A stretch of DNA of 64,000 nt from Phyto melanocephala (Eukaryota; Arthropoda; Insecta; Diptera; Rhinophoridae): NCBI GenBank assembly GCA_941918925.1, contig OW799236.1:11445474-11509473 (forward strand), read 5' to 3'. Below, piece by piece: positions 49,599-61,163 of the stretch (position 1 is the first letter of the stretch; each line of letters begins with the position of its first letter). The notes under the pieces were generated by a model. It did no database searches and had not been told where the DNA came from. It was given only the letters and a program-made list of their open reading frames with translations. Position numbers and translations under genes: made by a program.

Positions 49599-50515
49599 AA
49601 GGGTGTTTTTTTAAGCCCGATAGAACTTAAAATTGTAAAAAATAACACAAAAAATTAAATTGTAATCAAAATTTTTTTTTTATTCGAAAGATCAATACGT
49701 GACATTAACATTTGAAAATGATTTCGGGCATATGGGCACCGCGGCTGTTCTTGACGAAGCGCATTCTGGACGTCCAATTTTGGGCCACTTTTTCGAGCAC
49801 TGCTGGCCGTATGTCACGAATAACACGAACAATGCTGGCCTCCAAGGCGTCAATTGTTGCTGGTTTATCAGCATAAACCAGTGACTTCACGTAGCCCCAC
49901 AGGAAATAATCGAGAGGTGTCAAATCGCACGACCTTGGAGGCCAATTGACAGGTCCATTTCTCGAAATCAACTTATCGCCAAATTTTGATTTCAATAAGT
50001 CGATGGTTGCGTTCGTCGTATGGCACGTGGCGCCATCCTGTTGAAACCACATCTCCTCCGGATCAATGTCATCCATATTTTCAAACAAAAAATCATTGAT
50101 CATGGTGCGGTAACGATCTCCATTGACCGTAACGCGAGCTCCGGCCTCATTTTTGAAGAAATAAGGTCCGATGATGCCACCAGCGTGAAAACCGCACCAA
50201 ACGGTGCATTTTTCTGGATGTAATGGAGTCTGTAGGGTCTCTTGTGGATTGGTCTCGCTCTATATGCAGCAATTTTGCTTATTAACAAACCCGTTAAGCC
50301 AAAAATGCGCCTAATCGCTGAACACAATTTTGCGATAAAACAACGGACGTCCAGAATGCGCTTCGTCAAGAACAGCCGCGGTGCCCATATGCCCGAAATC
50401 ATTTTCAAATGTTAATGTCACGTATTGATCTTTCGAATAAAAAAAAAATTACAATTTAATTTTTTGTGTTATTTTTTACAATTTCAAGTTCTATCGGGCT
50501 TAAAAAAACACCCTT
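49599..50515 (-). mobile_element. Fold-back DD41D (rosa-like) mariner derivative, copy 1
   Basis: A 917-bp element flanked by TA (49597-49598, 50516-50517). Inverted arms are 177 and 171 bases (49599-49775 and 50345-50515), beginning AAGGGTGTTTTTTTAAGCCC and both ending in the palindrome GGACGTCC. The arms include the 3' end of the transposase frame (KNSRGAHMPEIIFKC). The minus strand holds a transposase core: FSD, QQDGATCH and PLDYFLWGY, with 41 residues between the second and third Asp (DD41D). The N-terminal DNA-binding part is absent. Two nonsense codons lie in the first half, one directly after FSD; the last 132 codons (49705-50103) are open. Nearly identical to 62805-63727. Confidence 0.85.
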
Positions 50516-52476
50516 TACAAATAAATTATAGCAAAATTTAATTTGTTAGAAACAAAAATCAGTTACACTGTATTATATTGTTATAATAGCATTGTAAAGA
50601 CGATCGATGAAAACTTTATATATTCTTAAAAAGAAAAATAATTTGACAGAGAAAGTTTTGTCTTTATTTTTTTTACGTTAAATAAAAGCTTTTAATACTT
50701 AAGGGATATAATTCTGTGGTCTTTTGGCAAAACAACTAAAGTCAAGATAAGAAAATTTTCAACTTTCTTCTTTCTTGAAGAAGCTACCCAATGTGGTAGC
50801 GAAATATTGGAATAAAATAAAATATTTTTTTATATAAAAAACTAATCTCTAGCTTAAATAACAAAATACATAAAAAATTAAATAATAATTTTTTTTCGAA
50901 ACTTTTAGTAATTTTGTGCTTTCCCAAAAGAATTTTATATTATGCACAAAATTCTAGTTAGTTTAGGAAATATCACATCAAAAAGAACCGACATAAATTT
51001 AAATGTTGCTATTTCTGTGATTTTCATGGGCAACCACGTATGTCTTAAAATCAAATTTTTCAGGAGAGCTACAAAACCGTGTTAGTGCTGAACGATTTTT
51101 GAATATATATAGAAGTTACGTTATTATGCCATTAAAATAATCGGAATCGGTCCATCTTATTTGAGAAAGTTTTAAAAACAAGTAAAGGCCGTCTAAAACC
51201 AAGCAATATGTCATTATTAACTCGAAATCGTATAAAATGAATATAAGCGGTTGCCCATGAAAACCGCAGATTTTTTGTTTGTTTTTTTGAGTCTCCTAAA
51301 ATATTTCAAAATACGAAATAAGTTATTTTGTCAAAAATATACAGAATTTGTTAGGACTATTAGAAAAATTATTCCTAAAATGAATTTAATTTAATAAAAA
51401 TAACATTAACTATTTTTAATTTATTTTTGACTTAAATTGCATTTTATAAATTTGTTCAAGAAAAAGTATTTGAAAAAACCAATGCTAATAAGTTTTTTTA
51501 ACAACTTAGAAATTACAGTTGTAATAAGTTTTAGAATAGTCATATAAAAACCAAACCCCTTTTACCGTCCAATAAAAAACAATTTATCAGAAAAACAATT
51601 ATGTATCATCTTGAGGCCTAATGGATTCTTACAAAAATTATTAATACTTAATTTGATGTTATGTAAATATCCAATATGAGTTTTTTTCACACTTTATTCT
51701 CTACTAATTTACAGTTCTAAAAATAATAAAATGCATACATATGTATGTACCTATGCTGATTTTTGTGTACAAAAGTCGTTGGAGACAAAACTTCGACATT
51801 TAAAGCTGATCTAACATTAAGTTTTCATTTGCATTAAACTACAAACACGCCATTAGAATTTACATTTTTTATCTATTTGAATTAAAAAAGACTTCTTGTA
51901 GGCAAATCAAAATATAATAAAATAATTTGTAAACACTTTATTTAGATTAAGACTTACGTAATATGACTAAACTGATAAATTAGATAATGTAAATGCAACT
52001 TTACAAGTCGACAGTTAAAGCAATAATTGAAAAGAAATCGTGTGTTTTAATTCATGTAAAATTTTAAATTAGTAAAGTTTCCAATAATATCAGTTATTAA
52101 CATAATTTAAAAAAGAAAATAGAAAGAATGAAATTCACCTACTAAATTTTCACGGTTTCTGTGAGAAAGTTTTAAACAAAACTCCAAATCGATGTTTCTA
52201 AGTACCATTTGTTAATTATTATAATTAATAGGCTGTTTGTCTTTTTCTATCTAATTTCTATCGTAAAATACCTACATTGTGATGATGATTTCTAAGTTAT
52301 TTTTAAGGTCATTCATTGTTTTATAAATAAACTAAGTCTTTTTTCATACAGTGATGTTTTTTTATATTTAGAGTAACATTTTAAAAAATTAAACAAAAAA
52401 ATGCATTGACTTTTCTCGGTTTAAAAATATATGTACAAACAAATAGTTCCCATAAATATATACCTAACAATTTTAA
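50516..52476. other. Intergenic DNA with one imperfect inverted repeat
   Basis: AT-rich and without genes. An imperfect inverted pair GATTTTCATGGGCAACCACG/CGGTTGCCCATGAAAACCGC spans about 51015-51269 and may mark a decayed MITE. Confidence 0.4.
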
Positions 52477-54799
52477 CCCTAATCTTACCAACATGTGTCT
52501 GTGAGACACATTTTGATGTTTGATTCAATAAAACAACGAAACTTTGTTACATATTGACACCAAATTTCATGACTTTTATTTTACATCTGTTTAGTATAAT
52601 TTCACAAAACAAAGTTGATAAATATTAAATTCCTCTATTTTTTATAAGCCAAAATAAAAAAAATGTAACATAAACTACCAACATGTGTCTCAAAGACACA
52701 TACAAAGAATTTAGTAGAATGCGCAAATTTAGAACAAAAGCAACTATCTGTCATATATGTTACAGAATTTATATTTGTTTAGCAGCAACTATCTTTCATA
52801 TATATTTATACAAATTGCATATTTTCATATCACTATATTAAATTTGGGGAATTCCCTTTTATTGAAATCAATAATCACCTGATACTGAATGTTGAAAAAC
52901 AACAAATTAGTTGCGGTTAGATTTTGTAGAGTATTGATGTGCAAGTTCATTTTATAAAAAAATATGCCAAAGCGACTTACAGAAGAGGAAATCCGACTAG
53001 CCGCGGAAGAAATTGATGAAGATACGGTTGTTGATATAGAAGACGAGGATATGTTTTTGGAATCTGATATCGAAGATAGTCAAAATAATGAAAATATTGA
53101 AGATGATGCTTCCGAGATGTCTGATACTATTTCGGATATTGAGGAAGATGCAGGTGAGGAATATGGTGAAATATTTGTTGGTAAGGACGGAACTCAGTGG
53201 TATTCTATTCCGAAACCTCAAAGGCGTATTCCTGCTCGAAATATAATTCAGTGCCCATTGAACAAAGTTAACTTGCCACCAGGAAAACAAATTGAAGACC
53301 CTTTAGAGGCAATCGAGCTATATTTGAATGACGAAATTTTTGATTCAATTGTAAAATTTTCCAATTTGTATGCAGTGACTACAAATCAGAATGCCTGGCG
53401 TCCAACAAATGTAACAGAAATAAGAGCCTATGTTGGACTTTTGATTACAGCGGGGACAAAAAAAGAAGCAAACACAGAGATTGCTGAGTTTTGGAGTTCG
53501 CGATATGGTTGCCCAATTTTTCGGGCTACTATGAGTCGAAATCGTTTAATGGAAATTTCCAAAAATTTGCGGTTTGACGACAAAAGCACTAGAAGCATTC
53601 GACAGCAAAAGGATAAACTGGCACCTGTAAGGGATTTATTTGAAATTGTCAATAAAAATCTAAAAAAATTTTACACTCCTGGTGACAACCTTAATGTCGA
53701 TGAGCAGCTTGTTCCGTTTCGTGGAAGGTGTTCTTTCCGCCAATATATGCCTAGTAAACCAGATAAGTATGGACTAAAAATTTGGTGGGTATGTGACCGC
53801 AAAACAGCCTACCCACTCAACGCAATACCTTACTTAGGCAAAATAAACAACCAGAGGGGTTTTGGTTTGGGCTAAAGAGTTGTGGAGGAGTTAGTTCAAC
53901 CCTATGAAAACACAGGCCGAAATATAACATGTGATAATTATTTTACGAGTTTGGAACTTGCGAATAACTTATTGGCTAAAGGTTTGACAATAACGGGCAC
54001 TCTAAAGAAAAATAAGCGCTGTGTTCCTTCATCATTTTTGCCAAACAGAAAAAGGCAAGCTGAAACAAATTTGTTTGGTTTTACCAATAATAAAACTTTG
54101 GTATTTTATGTCCCTAAACCGAATAGAGCAGTTCTTTTACTCTCTACAATGCACTGACACCCACTGCGACTCACAAAATAAGAACAAATCGGAGGTAAAT
54201 TTACATTACAATCGAACTAAAGGAGCAGTTGACACTTTGGACCAACTTGCACATAGTTTTACTTGCCGGAGAAAATCAAACAGGTGGCCATTTACGTTCT
54301 TTTCCAATTTAATTGATGTTTGTGCAATTGCAGCATATATTATTTGGAAAAATTTACATCCATCATGGAAAGCAAAACAAGCAAAAAAAGCTCGAAAACT
54401 CTTTTTACGAGAAGTTGCCGAAGGACTTATTGCCCCCCAAATACATCAAAGGTCAAGAAATAAATTACAACGTCCTATAGTTCAATGCATGGAAAAAGTT
54501 CTTCAAGAAGGAAAAACACCAAGTACAACCACTTCTACAACAAATAAACGTAAAAGATGCTATATGTGCGATCCAAAAATAAGTCGTATAATAAAGCAAT
54601 GCTGCCAAATATGTAAAAATAATGTCTGCAATGAGCATGCTACAAAAGTTTTAAATTGTAAAGAATGTATTCAATAAAAAATTACTTAACATAAACTAAT
54701 TTGTAATTGTCTTATGCTTTTTTCTTTTAATTTGTATGTATGTGTCTTAAAGACACATGTTGGTAGGATTTGTAAGTTTCTATGTCGGTATGATGAGGG
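52477..54799 (+). mobile_element. piggyBac-family transposon, nearly full length
   Basis: A 2323-bp element between TTAA duplications (52473-52476, 54800-54803) with ends CCCTAATCTTACC and the loosely mirrored CGGTATGATGAGGG. Subterminal repeats ACCAACATGTGTCT followed by a dyad of AGACACA occur at about 52488 and 52678, and inverted near 54744-54767. It encodes a transposase broken in two places (see the coding entry). TTAA target sites and the DDD core identify the superfamily. Confidence 0.9.
52964..54677 (+). pseudogene. piggyBac transposase with one nonsense codon and one frameshift
   Basis: The frame opens MPKRLTEEEIRLAAEEIDED, with an acidic N-terminus of about 70 residues. It then runs through the DDE_Tnp_1_7 core to an in-frame TAA at 53873-53875. 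The same frame resumes at once (RVVEELVQPYENTG) to about 54150, where a shift of +1 leads into the last frame, ending at 54677. The three catalytic aspartates are readable: NVDEQLVPFRGR, TCDNYFTS and GAVDTLDQL. The C-terminus has the Cys-rich zinc-binding tail (CYMCD, CCQICKNNVC, CKEC) typical of piggyBac proteins. Only two lesions imply recent loss of function. As the gene stands, no complete enzyme is made. Confidence 0.9.
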
Positions 54800-54803
54800 T
54801 TAA

Positions 54804-55924
54804 GATTAATTAATTAAAAGTACTGAACAATTTTTCTAACTGAAATTACAAGATAAAGCAAAAGAGAACAGAAATTTTTTCTTGTCGCAAGTTGAAAGTT
54901 TAACAATATTGTACATAAGCTGGCTTAGACAAATATGTGAAAACGTATAATTAACGTATAATTAATTTTTTAAGCAAAGAGCGAAATTAATCGCAAATTC
55001 CGTAAGGAAAAAGCTGTTTATGTATTGTTAAAATACATACATTTCTAGATAACTTCATATATCGGTAAGTTTTGAGAGTAGGTTAAGCCATCTTATGCAT
55101 AATATAGTTAGACCTTAAGTTTATAGGAAAAATAGGAAACGGTAAACTAATATATTTCTGTTTCCTTTTCCTCTCCCTATACTATCAACCCATTAAAATA
55201 CTATAGTTAATATAATCTTAAATAAATAAATAATACAATATGAGAAAAAAAAACAAAAAAAAAATTGCTTTCAAAGCTGTTCTTAAATTAAAACTATATG
55301 GTCTTTAGATTTGTGTTTCAATTTGTTTTTTTTTTTTCTTTTTTATATTCTTAAACTGAAATCAAATCCATTTTCTTTTTTTTACTAAATTTTAGTTTTA
55401 AAAGGTTTATTTTAGCTTAAAACCTTGGGTTTTTACAAAAATAAGTGTTTTTTATATTTAATGTACAATTTTATTATTTTTATTTTTTTTTTTTTTTTTT
55501 GTGTCTTTGTTCAATTTTTAAACTACTTTATAGTCTTTTTTGTGTTAAAATCATTAAATTTTATATCTAGTTAACCCTTAAAAAAAATTATTCAATCTTT
55601 AACATGGTGTTAGCAGGAAACTGTAAATGCTAAAATTTTAGAAACATTAATTTCTTTTTCTTTTGCTAAAAGGGCAAAATATTTCGAAATTTTGGATCTT
55701 CATTTAACATACTTTAACTTAACTGTTGTCTTTTTACGAATTTCAATTTTTTTTTAATTTTCTTAAAATAAAGCTTTGTTGCTTCTTAATACTTGCCATA
55801 AATTATAGAATAAACTACTTTGATGCCACCATGAAAATTTGAAATTGTTAAGGGATAAACAGCCACGCGTCCATAAATTACACTTAGCATGAAAAGTTTT
55901 TCAACTTTTATGCTTAAACAACCA
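54804..55924. other. Intergenic DNA downstream of GT49-3
   Basis: AT-rich with long T runs (for example 55490-55500). It includes the presumed 3' untranslated region of paralog 3 just below 55925. No gene is identified. Confidence 0.45.
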
Positions 55925-57990
55925 CTATACAGCGCAGCCGTTTCGTGTACCATACATGATTTTCAATTCCGGATAAATTATTTTACGTATCAGCTGATTT
56001 GTTTTACCTGATAACATCGCGCGTCGTGTATCTTTCTTTAACACCTTAATACCGGGTTTATGAACCAAAAAGGCATTGTCTAATATGTGAAATTCATAAT
56101 CTAAAACACAAAGGGCGTAACCCTAAATCAGCAAATAAAAGTAAATAAATAATTAATAATGTAGAAAATTTAAAAAACCTTTAATTAACTACCTGTGTCA
56201 TTTTATCACTTTTACCCTCCCAACTTAAACGCTCATCATAATGGGGCTCAGCATTAGTTCCTATGTAAATAGGTTCCCAATGCACAAAGTAGCCCGTCCT
56301 TTTTCCAATATGGAAGACACTTAACTCATCCGTCTCATTGGTCGCCATCCATTCTTTGGACTTAGGTACGCCATGACAACTAGCACATACTCGCTTGTGA
56401 AATGGTATTGCTTTGCCTGTACGCAGGAACTCTTGTAATTCGGTCTTATCACGTGGCACAGGACTATTTTCATCCACTTCGAAAATAGGCAGGGGAAACA
56501 CACTAGCATGGAAAAGCGGGAAAATTACAAATTAAAGTTAAAGAAAAATTTATCAATTTTTCACTTAAACTTAAGGCAAATATTAGACGGATAGACTAAA
56601 TACTACTAAATAAGTTTTTAAATGCATATTTACAAAATACCGATTACACCTATGGGGTAAACTTGAAAGTATTTTTACAGATGTTTTAACAAACTGAATT
56701 ATTAACTGTCTTTACAGTGTCAAATCTACATATTTACAAAATCTACTCACCGTGGTGACTTTCTTTGTAAATACTGCTCGTTGCGTGCAATCATTTCTAA
56801 AAATTTTTTCACCAATCCTGGATTCGGATACAATTCGATGTCGGAAGCCAAAATAAAATGTGTTATAGCCGCATCGCGAGCAATGTTACGTCCTACATTA
56901 ACCGGATACAAAAGTTTCTTTTGGGCCTTATACAAATGACCTGATGTTACGTTTACATAAGGGGCTGGCAGTGAACAGTTGTAGCCCACATTTAATGCTT
57001 CCGCCTGTTTAGGTATCGTTTTTGGGATATGTTTAGTGCTAAAGTAAAAGTGAAATGTGGCATAGGAGCGCACCAGATTACTTTCGGGTAAACAGTCTCT
57101 TAAATATTTGATGGAATCTAAAGTAGGTTGGAAGTCAGTACCGGGTGCATGCATGGCTATGCTAATTGGAGCATTCCATCTAGTAAAGTAAACATTTATT
57201 GAATAAACAAACATTAAAGATAATAAGAGTTCAGAAAAATTAAGAAGAAAAATACCTTTCTAATAGGGGTATTAGATTATCTAAAAAAGAATAATCAGCG
57301 TGTGTAGTATAGGTTATAGATTCATGGCACTTGAGTTTACCATGTTCGGCACGAACATAATTTTTCAATACCCAAAAGTCTCCACGTTGTAGAGTTTCGG
57401 GTTCGTAAGGTTTGTCATAACATTTGATTAGGCTACGCAAACGTTCATCAAAGTCTTTTTCATCGCCCGTGACTATATAACCACCAGCGGCTTCATTTTG
57501 GGAATTATTTAGGAAATTATTACCTCCAGGAGCAATATTTCCAATAACTGCTGCTGGATCTCCTACATCGGGATCCATGTCGGGGGCCTCAGCAATCTTG
57601 TTTGTTGACTGCAAATCTAAGGATGGATCCCCCCCACCTTTATCACTATGAGCAGCTGCTGGTTGTTCAGCTGGGGTCTTGTCGTCACTACTATAACTTA
57701 ATTGTGCCTAAAATAATAAAGCAACTTAGAAATATATTTATATATAAACATTTGTAATTAATTATTAAACTTACACTTTTTCCTAGGTTGTCTCTGGTCA
57801 TTCCCTGCTGCTGACTTTGTGTTTGTTGTTCTTGTATAAATAATTGTGAGCCTGTCGTAAAAGTATATCGATTTCCAATTATGACGTGACTGCATATATA
57901 CAAAATCACAGCAATATTTATCAATATACTGCATCTTAGCAGCCAATTGCGTCGTGTAAACATTTTTTGTCCCAAAGGTTCGAAACGCAT
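55925..57990 (-). CDS. GT49 family glycosyltransferase (B4GAT1/LARGE-like), paralog 3
   Basis: Five coding exons: 57775-57990, 57256-57707, 56751-57179, 56193-56502 and 55925-56122. Donors are GTAAGT, GTATTT, GTGAGT and GTAGTT. Joined, they give 534 residues without a stop. The start is the Met of MRFEPLGQKMF, since the frame upstream has no other ATG before a stop. One membrane segment (LLRCSILINIAVILYICSH) predicts a type II Golgi protein. The Gln-rich stem (QEQQTQSQQQ) matches paralog 1, its closest relative. Catalytic motifs are NVGRNIARDAA, FILASDIELYPNPG (DIE metal site), HWEPIYIGTNAEP and GIKVLKKDTRRAML, ending LKIMYGTRNGCAV. It is the most compact of the three, with introns of about 70 to 250 bases. 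Its start lies 638 bases from the stop of the PolD3 gene on the same strand. Confidence 0.87.
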
Positions 57991-58628
57991 TTTGAATGCG
58001 TTTTCTTTTATTTCAGACGTACTAGTTCTTGAGTACGAAATCTTGAAGCTGTTGTTATGTACAGTTTGTTTTAATAATTGTTTATTTGTGTGCGTACAGC
58101 TTCAGTATAAATTCAATGCTTTTTGAACAAAATTTAAGAGGAAGAACCTGAAATGATAACACAAAAAAATAATTATATAAGTATTAAAACTACTACATTT
58201 TTTTCTATGAATAAATTTGCAATAAGTTCGCAATTTAATAAATTGTTTTATTTATCTAATTATTAAAACCATTATATGTACGGAAGATATTATTGGTCTT
58301 AATATTACTTCTCAAACTTTTATTTGTGTATATAAATATATTTGTGTAAAAAAATATTTTTTTATTAAATTTTAATAAACATTTTTCACCTAATAAATTA
58401 AAACTCGCAAGTTTTTTTGAAATGTTTACATACCGGTTTTACACTTTTTATTCGTATTTATAATTACCTCTGGAATTATAAATTCTACTTAAATAAAAAT
58501 GACAATATCTGATTATTTTTGTTTACATATTATGCTGTTTTTTACTTAGAATGAAAAGAACTTTATTAATCCTTTTTTTACAAATTACATAAACAAAGTA
58601 AGGAAGTCACTCCACAGTTAAAATCAGT

Positions 58629-59885
58629 TTATTTTTTTGTGAAGAAATTCATGATTCTCGCCTGCTTGGTTTTGACCGCTGGATTAGTGACCACCTTCGA
58701 ACTCTTACTCGTAACTAAACTTGCCGCTTTACTACTTCTTGGCGAAGTCCTTATGGTAACGGGAGGAGTTTTTTTAGTAGCTTGTGTTTTGTTAGTAGAT
58801 GTTGCATTCTGCTTAGGCTTTTTAGTTATTACAAAACCATCTTCATCTAAATAGGTCTCTGCAACAGGTTCCTTTTCGACAGCTACTTCATTAACATCTA
58901 ATTTTTCATGCTTTTCTGGAGGATCCACTTCTTCGTCATCCGAATCTAATATACGTCTCCTCTTGGAAGAGCTGCTGGGTTTAGAATCTTCTTCTTCGTT
59001 TTCCATTTCCACATCCGAAGATATGATATCTCTTTTTAAAGCTTCTAATTTTTCTTCTTCATCCGAAGAAACCTCTTCTGGTTCTTCCTCTTCATCATCG
59101 AATAGCTGCACCGACGTATTGTTTGCTGGCTTTTTAATAGTATCTACTGGTGTTTTAGTTTTTTCAGACTGCTTTTTAAAGAAATCTTCCATTTTTTTTG
59201 GTGTAGGAGGTTTGACTTCTCCGCAGGATGGTTTAGTGTCTTTTTCTTCCGATTTTTTAGGCCCTGCCGAAGACGGAGCAAAAAAATTGTTAATGCTTTT
59301 TTTATTGTTCGATTTTTTGTCAGTTGCTATTTTATCCGTTGCAGAGGTTTTTTGTTTTGGTGATATCTTTTTAACGAAATTTTCTTCTTTTACAGATTTT
59401 TTAGGCGATTCCTTTTTCATACCGCTCTCAGTTTTAATTATGATTTCTTTTTCTGTTTTTGTCGTTTCTGCCGTTCCATTTGTCGCAATAACTTTCGAAC
59501 ACTGCCGAACTCTTAATTTAATACCCTCCAGTACTCTCATAGGCTTAAATACCGGTGCTGCAGATTTGGCACCTCCAGAAACTTCCACAGAATACAAAGA
59601 GGACTGAGCATCTTTCAATTTATTCAGCCAGCCTTTTAATTCTCCTTCTTTCACAATATTATATACTATCTTTTTATGTTCATCTTCTTCAACACCATGC
59701 ACTAAAAATTTTTTATCAAATTTAAGTTTATTGTTTTTTTCCTGCTGCTCCACAAAACTTTGTACAACTGTATTGACTTCCATGTAGGCCAATTGATACT
59801 CCTCTAGCAACTCAGTAATTAAAACAGGCCGATCAAAATTAATTAAACAATTCGACAAATCTTCTTTTAATTTTGTAGAACCCAT
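58629..59885 (-). CDS. PolD3: DNA polymerase delta subunit 3 (POLD3/p66-like)
   Basis: Single exon, 418 residues. The N-terminal ~120 residues fit the POLD3 winged-helix region that contacts the second subunit of polymerase delta (LITELLEEYQLAYMEVNTVV, LVHGV, LYSVEV). The remainder is a long charged, Lys/Glu/Ser-rich, presumably disordered tail with acidic runs, as in p66. The C-terminus has a PIP box, QARIMNFF at 408-415, for binding PCNA. Two further PIP-like patterns without the leading Gln are KKSINNFF (195-202) and KKMEDFF (230-236). The role is replication and repair in the nucleus, tethering polymerase delta to PCNA. The start is the first ATG of the open frame. It is close to the usual length for the family (human about 466). 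A 214-codon antisense frame at 58963-59607 is a shadow. Confidence 0.9.
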   Translation of the reverse strand: MGSTKLKEDLSNCLINFDRPVLITELLEEYQLAYMEVNTVVQSFVEQQEKNNKLKFDKKFLVHGVEEDEHKKIVYNIVKEGELKGWLNKLKDAQSSLYSVEVSGGAKSAAPVFKPMRVLEGIKLRVRQCSKVIATNGTAETTKTEKEIIIKTESGMKKESPKKSVKEENFVKKISPKQKTSATDKIATDKKSNNKKSINNFFAPSSAGPKKSEEKDTKPSCGEVKPPTPKKMEDFFKKQSEKTKTPVDTIKKPANNTSVQLFDDEEEEPEEVSSDEEEKLEALKRDIISSDVEMENEEEDSKPSSSSKRRRILDSDDEEVDPPEKHEKLDVNEVAVEKEPVAETYLDEDGFVITKKPKQNATSTNKTQATKKTPPVTIRTSPRSSKAASLVTSKSSKVVTNPAVKTKQARIMNFFTKK

Positions 59886-60758
59886 TATAATTGTGTATAT
59901 TTGTTTTTTTTTATCAAAATTTTAACACAATGTTAAATGTTTTTGCACTATGAGGAATAAGTGCTGCTTATAAGTATATTTTATTGACAAATTTAGCGAG
60001 TATTGTTATTGTTAAAATTTTAACAGCTGCTAGCAGCAAGATGTGTTCCAAGTGGATGTACAATTTATTAGAGTTGTATTTTGCTTTAAATTCCAATGCA
60101 GAACATAAATGAATATCTAAAAATTGAGATAAATTTTTTTTATGTGTAAATTAAGTTAAACTAAAAATAATATAAATATGAATAAAAAAAAGAGAATTTG
60201 TTCGATTAAATTTTTATGAGTAAAAAATAAATAGAAAGTATTTTCATTATGTGTTACTTCCTTGAGGTTCACCATTTACATATATTAAGATGTTATGACT
60301 AAAACATCAAATAAATTTTGTTTTTATCTAATTCTTGTAGTAAAATAAATACTTTTATTTAAATTAATTTATTTTTAACATTTCACACATTACTCTTAAT
60401 CCTACTTAAATTTTTTTTTTACATCAAATTTGCATTAATAACTAAAATGGTTTCAAGCAGAATCTTAAGAGAAAAAAAACTATATTTTTGAAATATACCT
60501 ATGATATATTAATTAAAAAAAATTAAATTTAATTTACATATTAAATATATTTATACAAAAAAAAAAGAAAATGTTTAGTTTATAATATTAGTAGATTCCT
60601 AATTTTATGCAAAAAATACATTCTTTTCAATTAGCACAAGCTAAAATGTTTGTATTGAAAACCACAATTTATTGGCAAAAAGTTCATTAACCACACACTA
60701 TGATTCATAATGCACATTGACTACTTTTATTTTTTATTTTGCGAAAATTATAAAAAAA
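59886..60758. other. 5' flank of PolD3-like gene and intergenic DNA
   Basis: Includes the presumed promoter and leader of the PolD3-like gene. No TATA box or other clear motif was assigned. The rest is AT-rich with no gene. Confidence 0.4.
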
Positions 60759-61163
60759 ACAAGTAAGAGTGCTATGTATATTCGGCCGTGCCGAATCTTA
60801 TATAACTTTCACAACGTGTAGTCATGCAATAACAATAGTTTGTATCACCATTCATCTCATATGAAATATATATGTTAAAAAAAATTAAAAAACCTATATA
60901 GAATACAAAAAAAAAATAAAAAAAAATATAACAATAAAAATATAAAAAATAAATATATAAAAGACAATTAAAAAAAAATTAATATAAAATAAAAAAAATA
61001 TTAAAAAAAATAAAAAAATACTAATTTAAATAATATATAAAATAAATAAAAAACGGACGGACAGAGCTTAATCGACTCCCCTATTTATAAGCTTTCAGAA
61101 AATATATAAATGAAAATTGTAGAAATTCCACACGGAATGACAAACCATATACATATGTATACC
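60759..61163 (-). mobile_element. DINE-1-like element, minus orientation, abutting the next copy
   Basis: AACAAGTAAGAGTGCTATGT, the palindrome TTCGGCCGTGCCGAA and CACAACGTGTAGTCATGC, then A/T tracts, ACGGACGGACAG, and the mirrored CACGGAATGACAAACC at the far side. The terminal 5' hairpin is incomplete. The element meets the 61164 copy in head-to-head (5' to 5') arrangement. Confidence 0.6.

Noticed and set aside
58963..59607. 214-codon plus-strand frame rich in Ser and Phe
   Set aside because: Antisense shadow of the Lys/Glu/Ser-rich tail of the PolD3-like gene.
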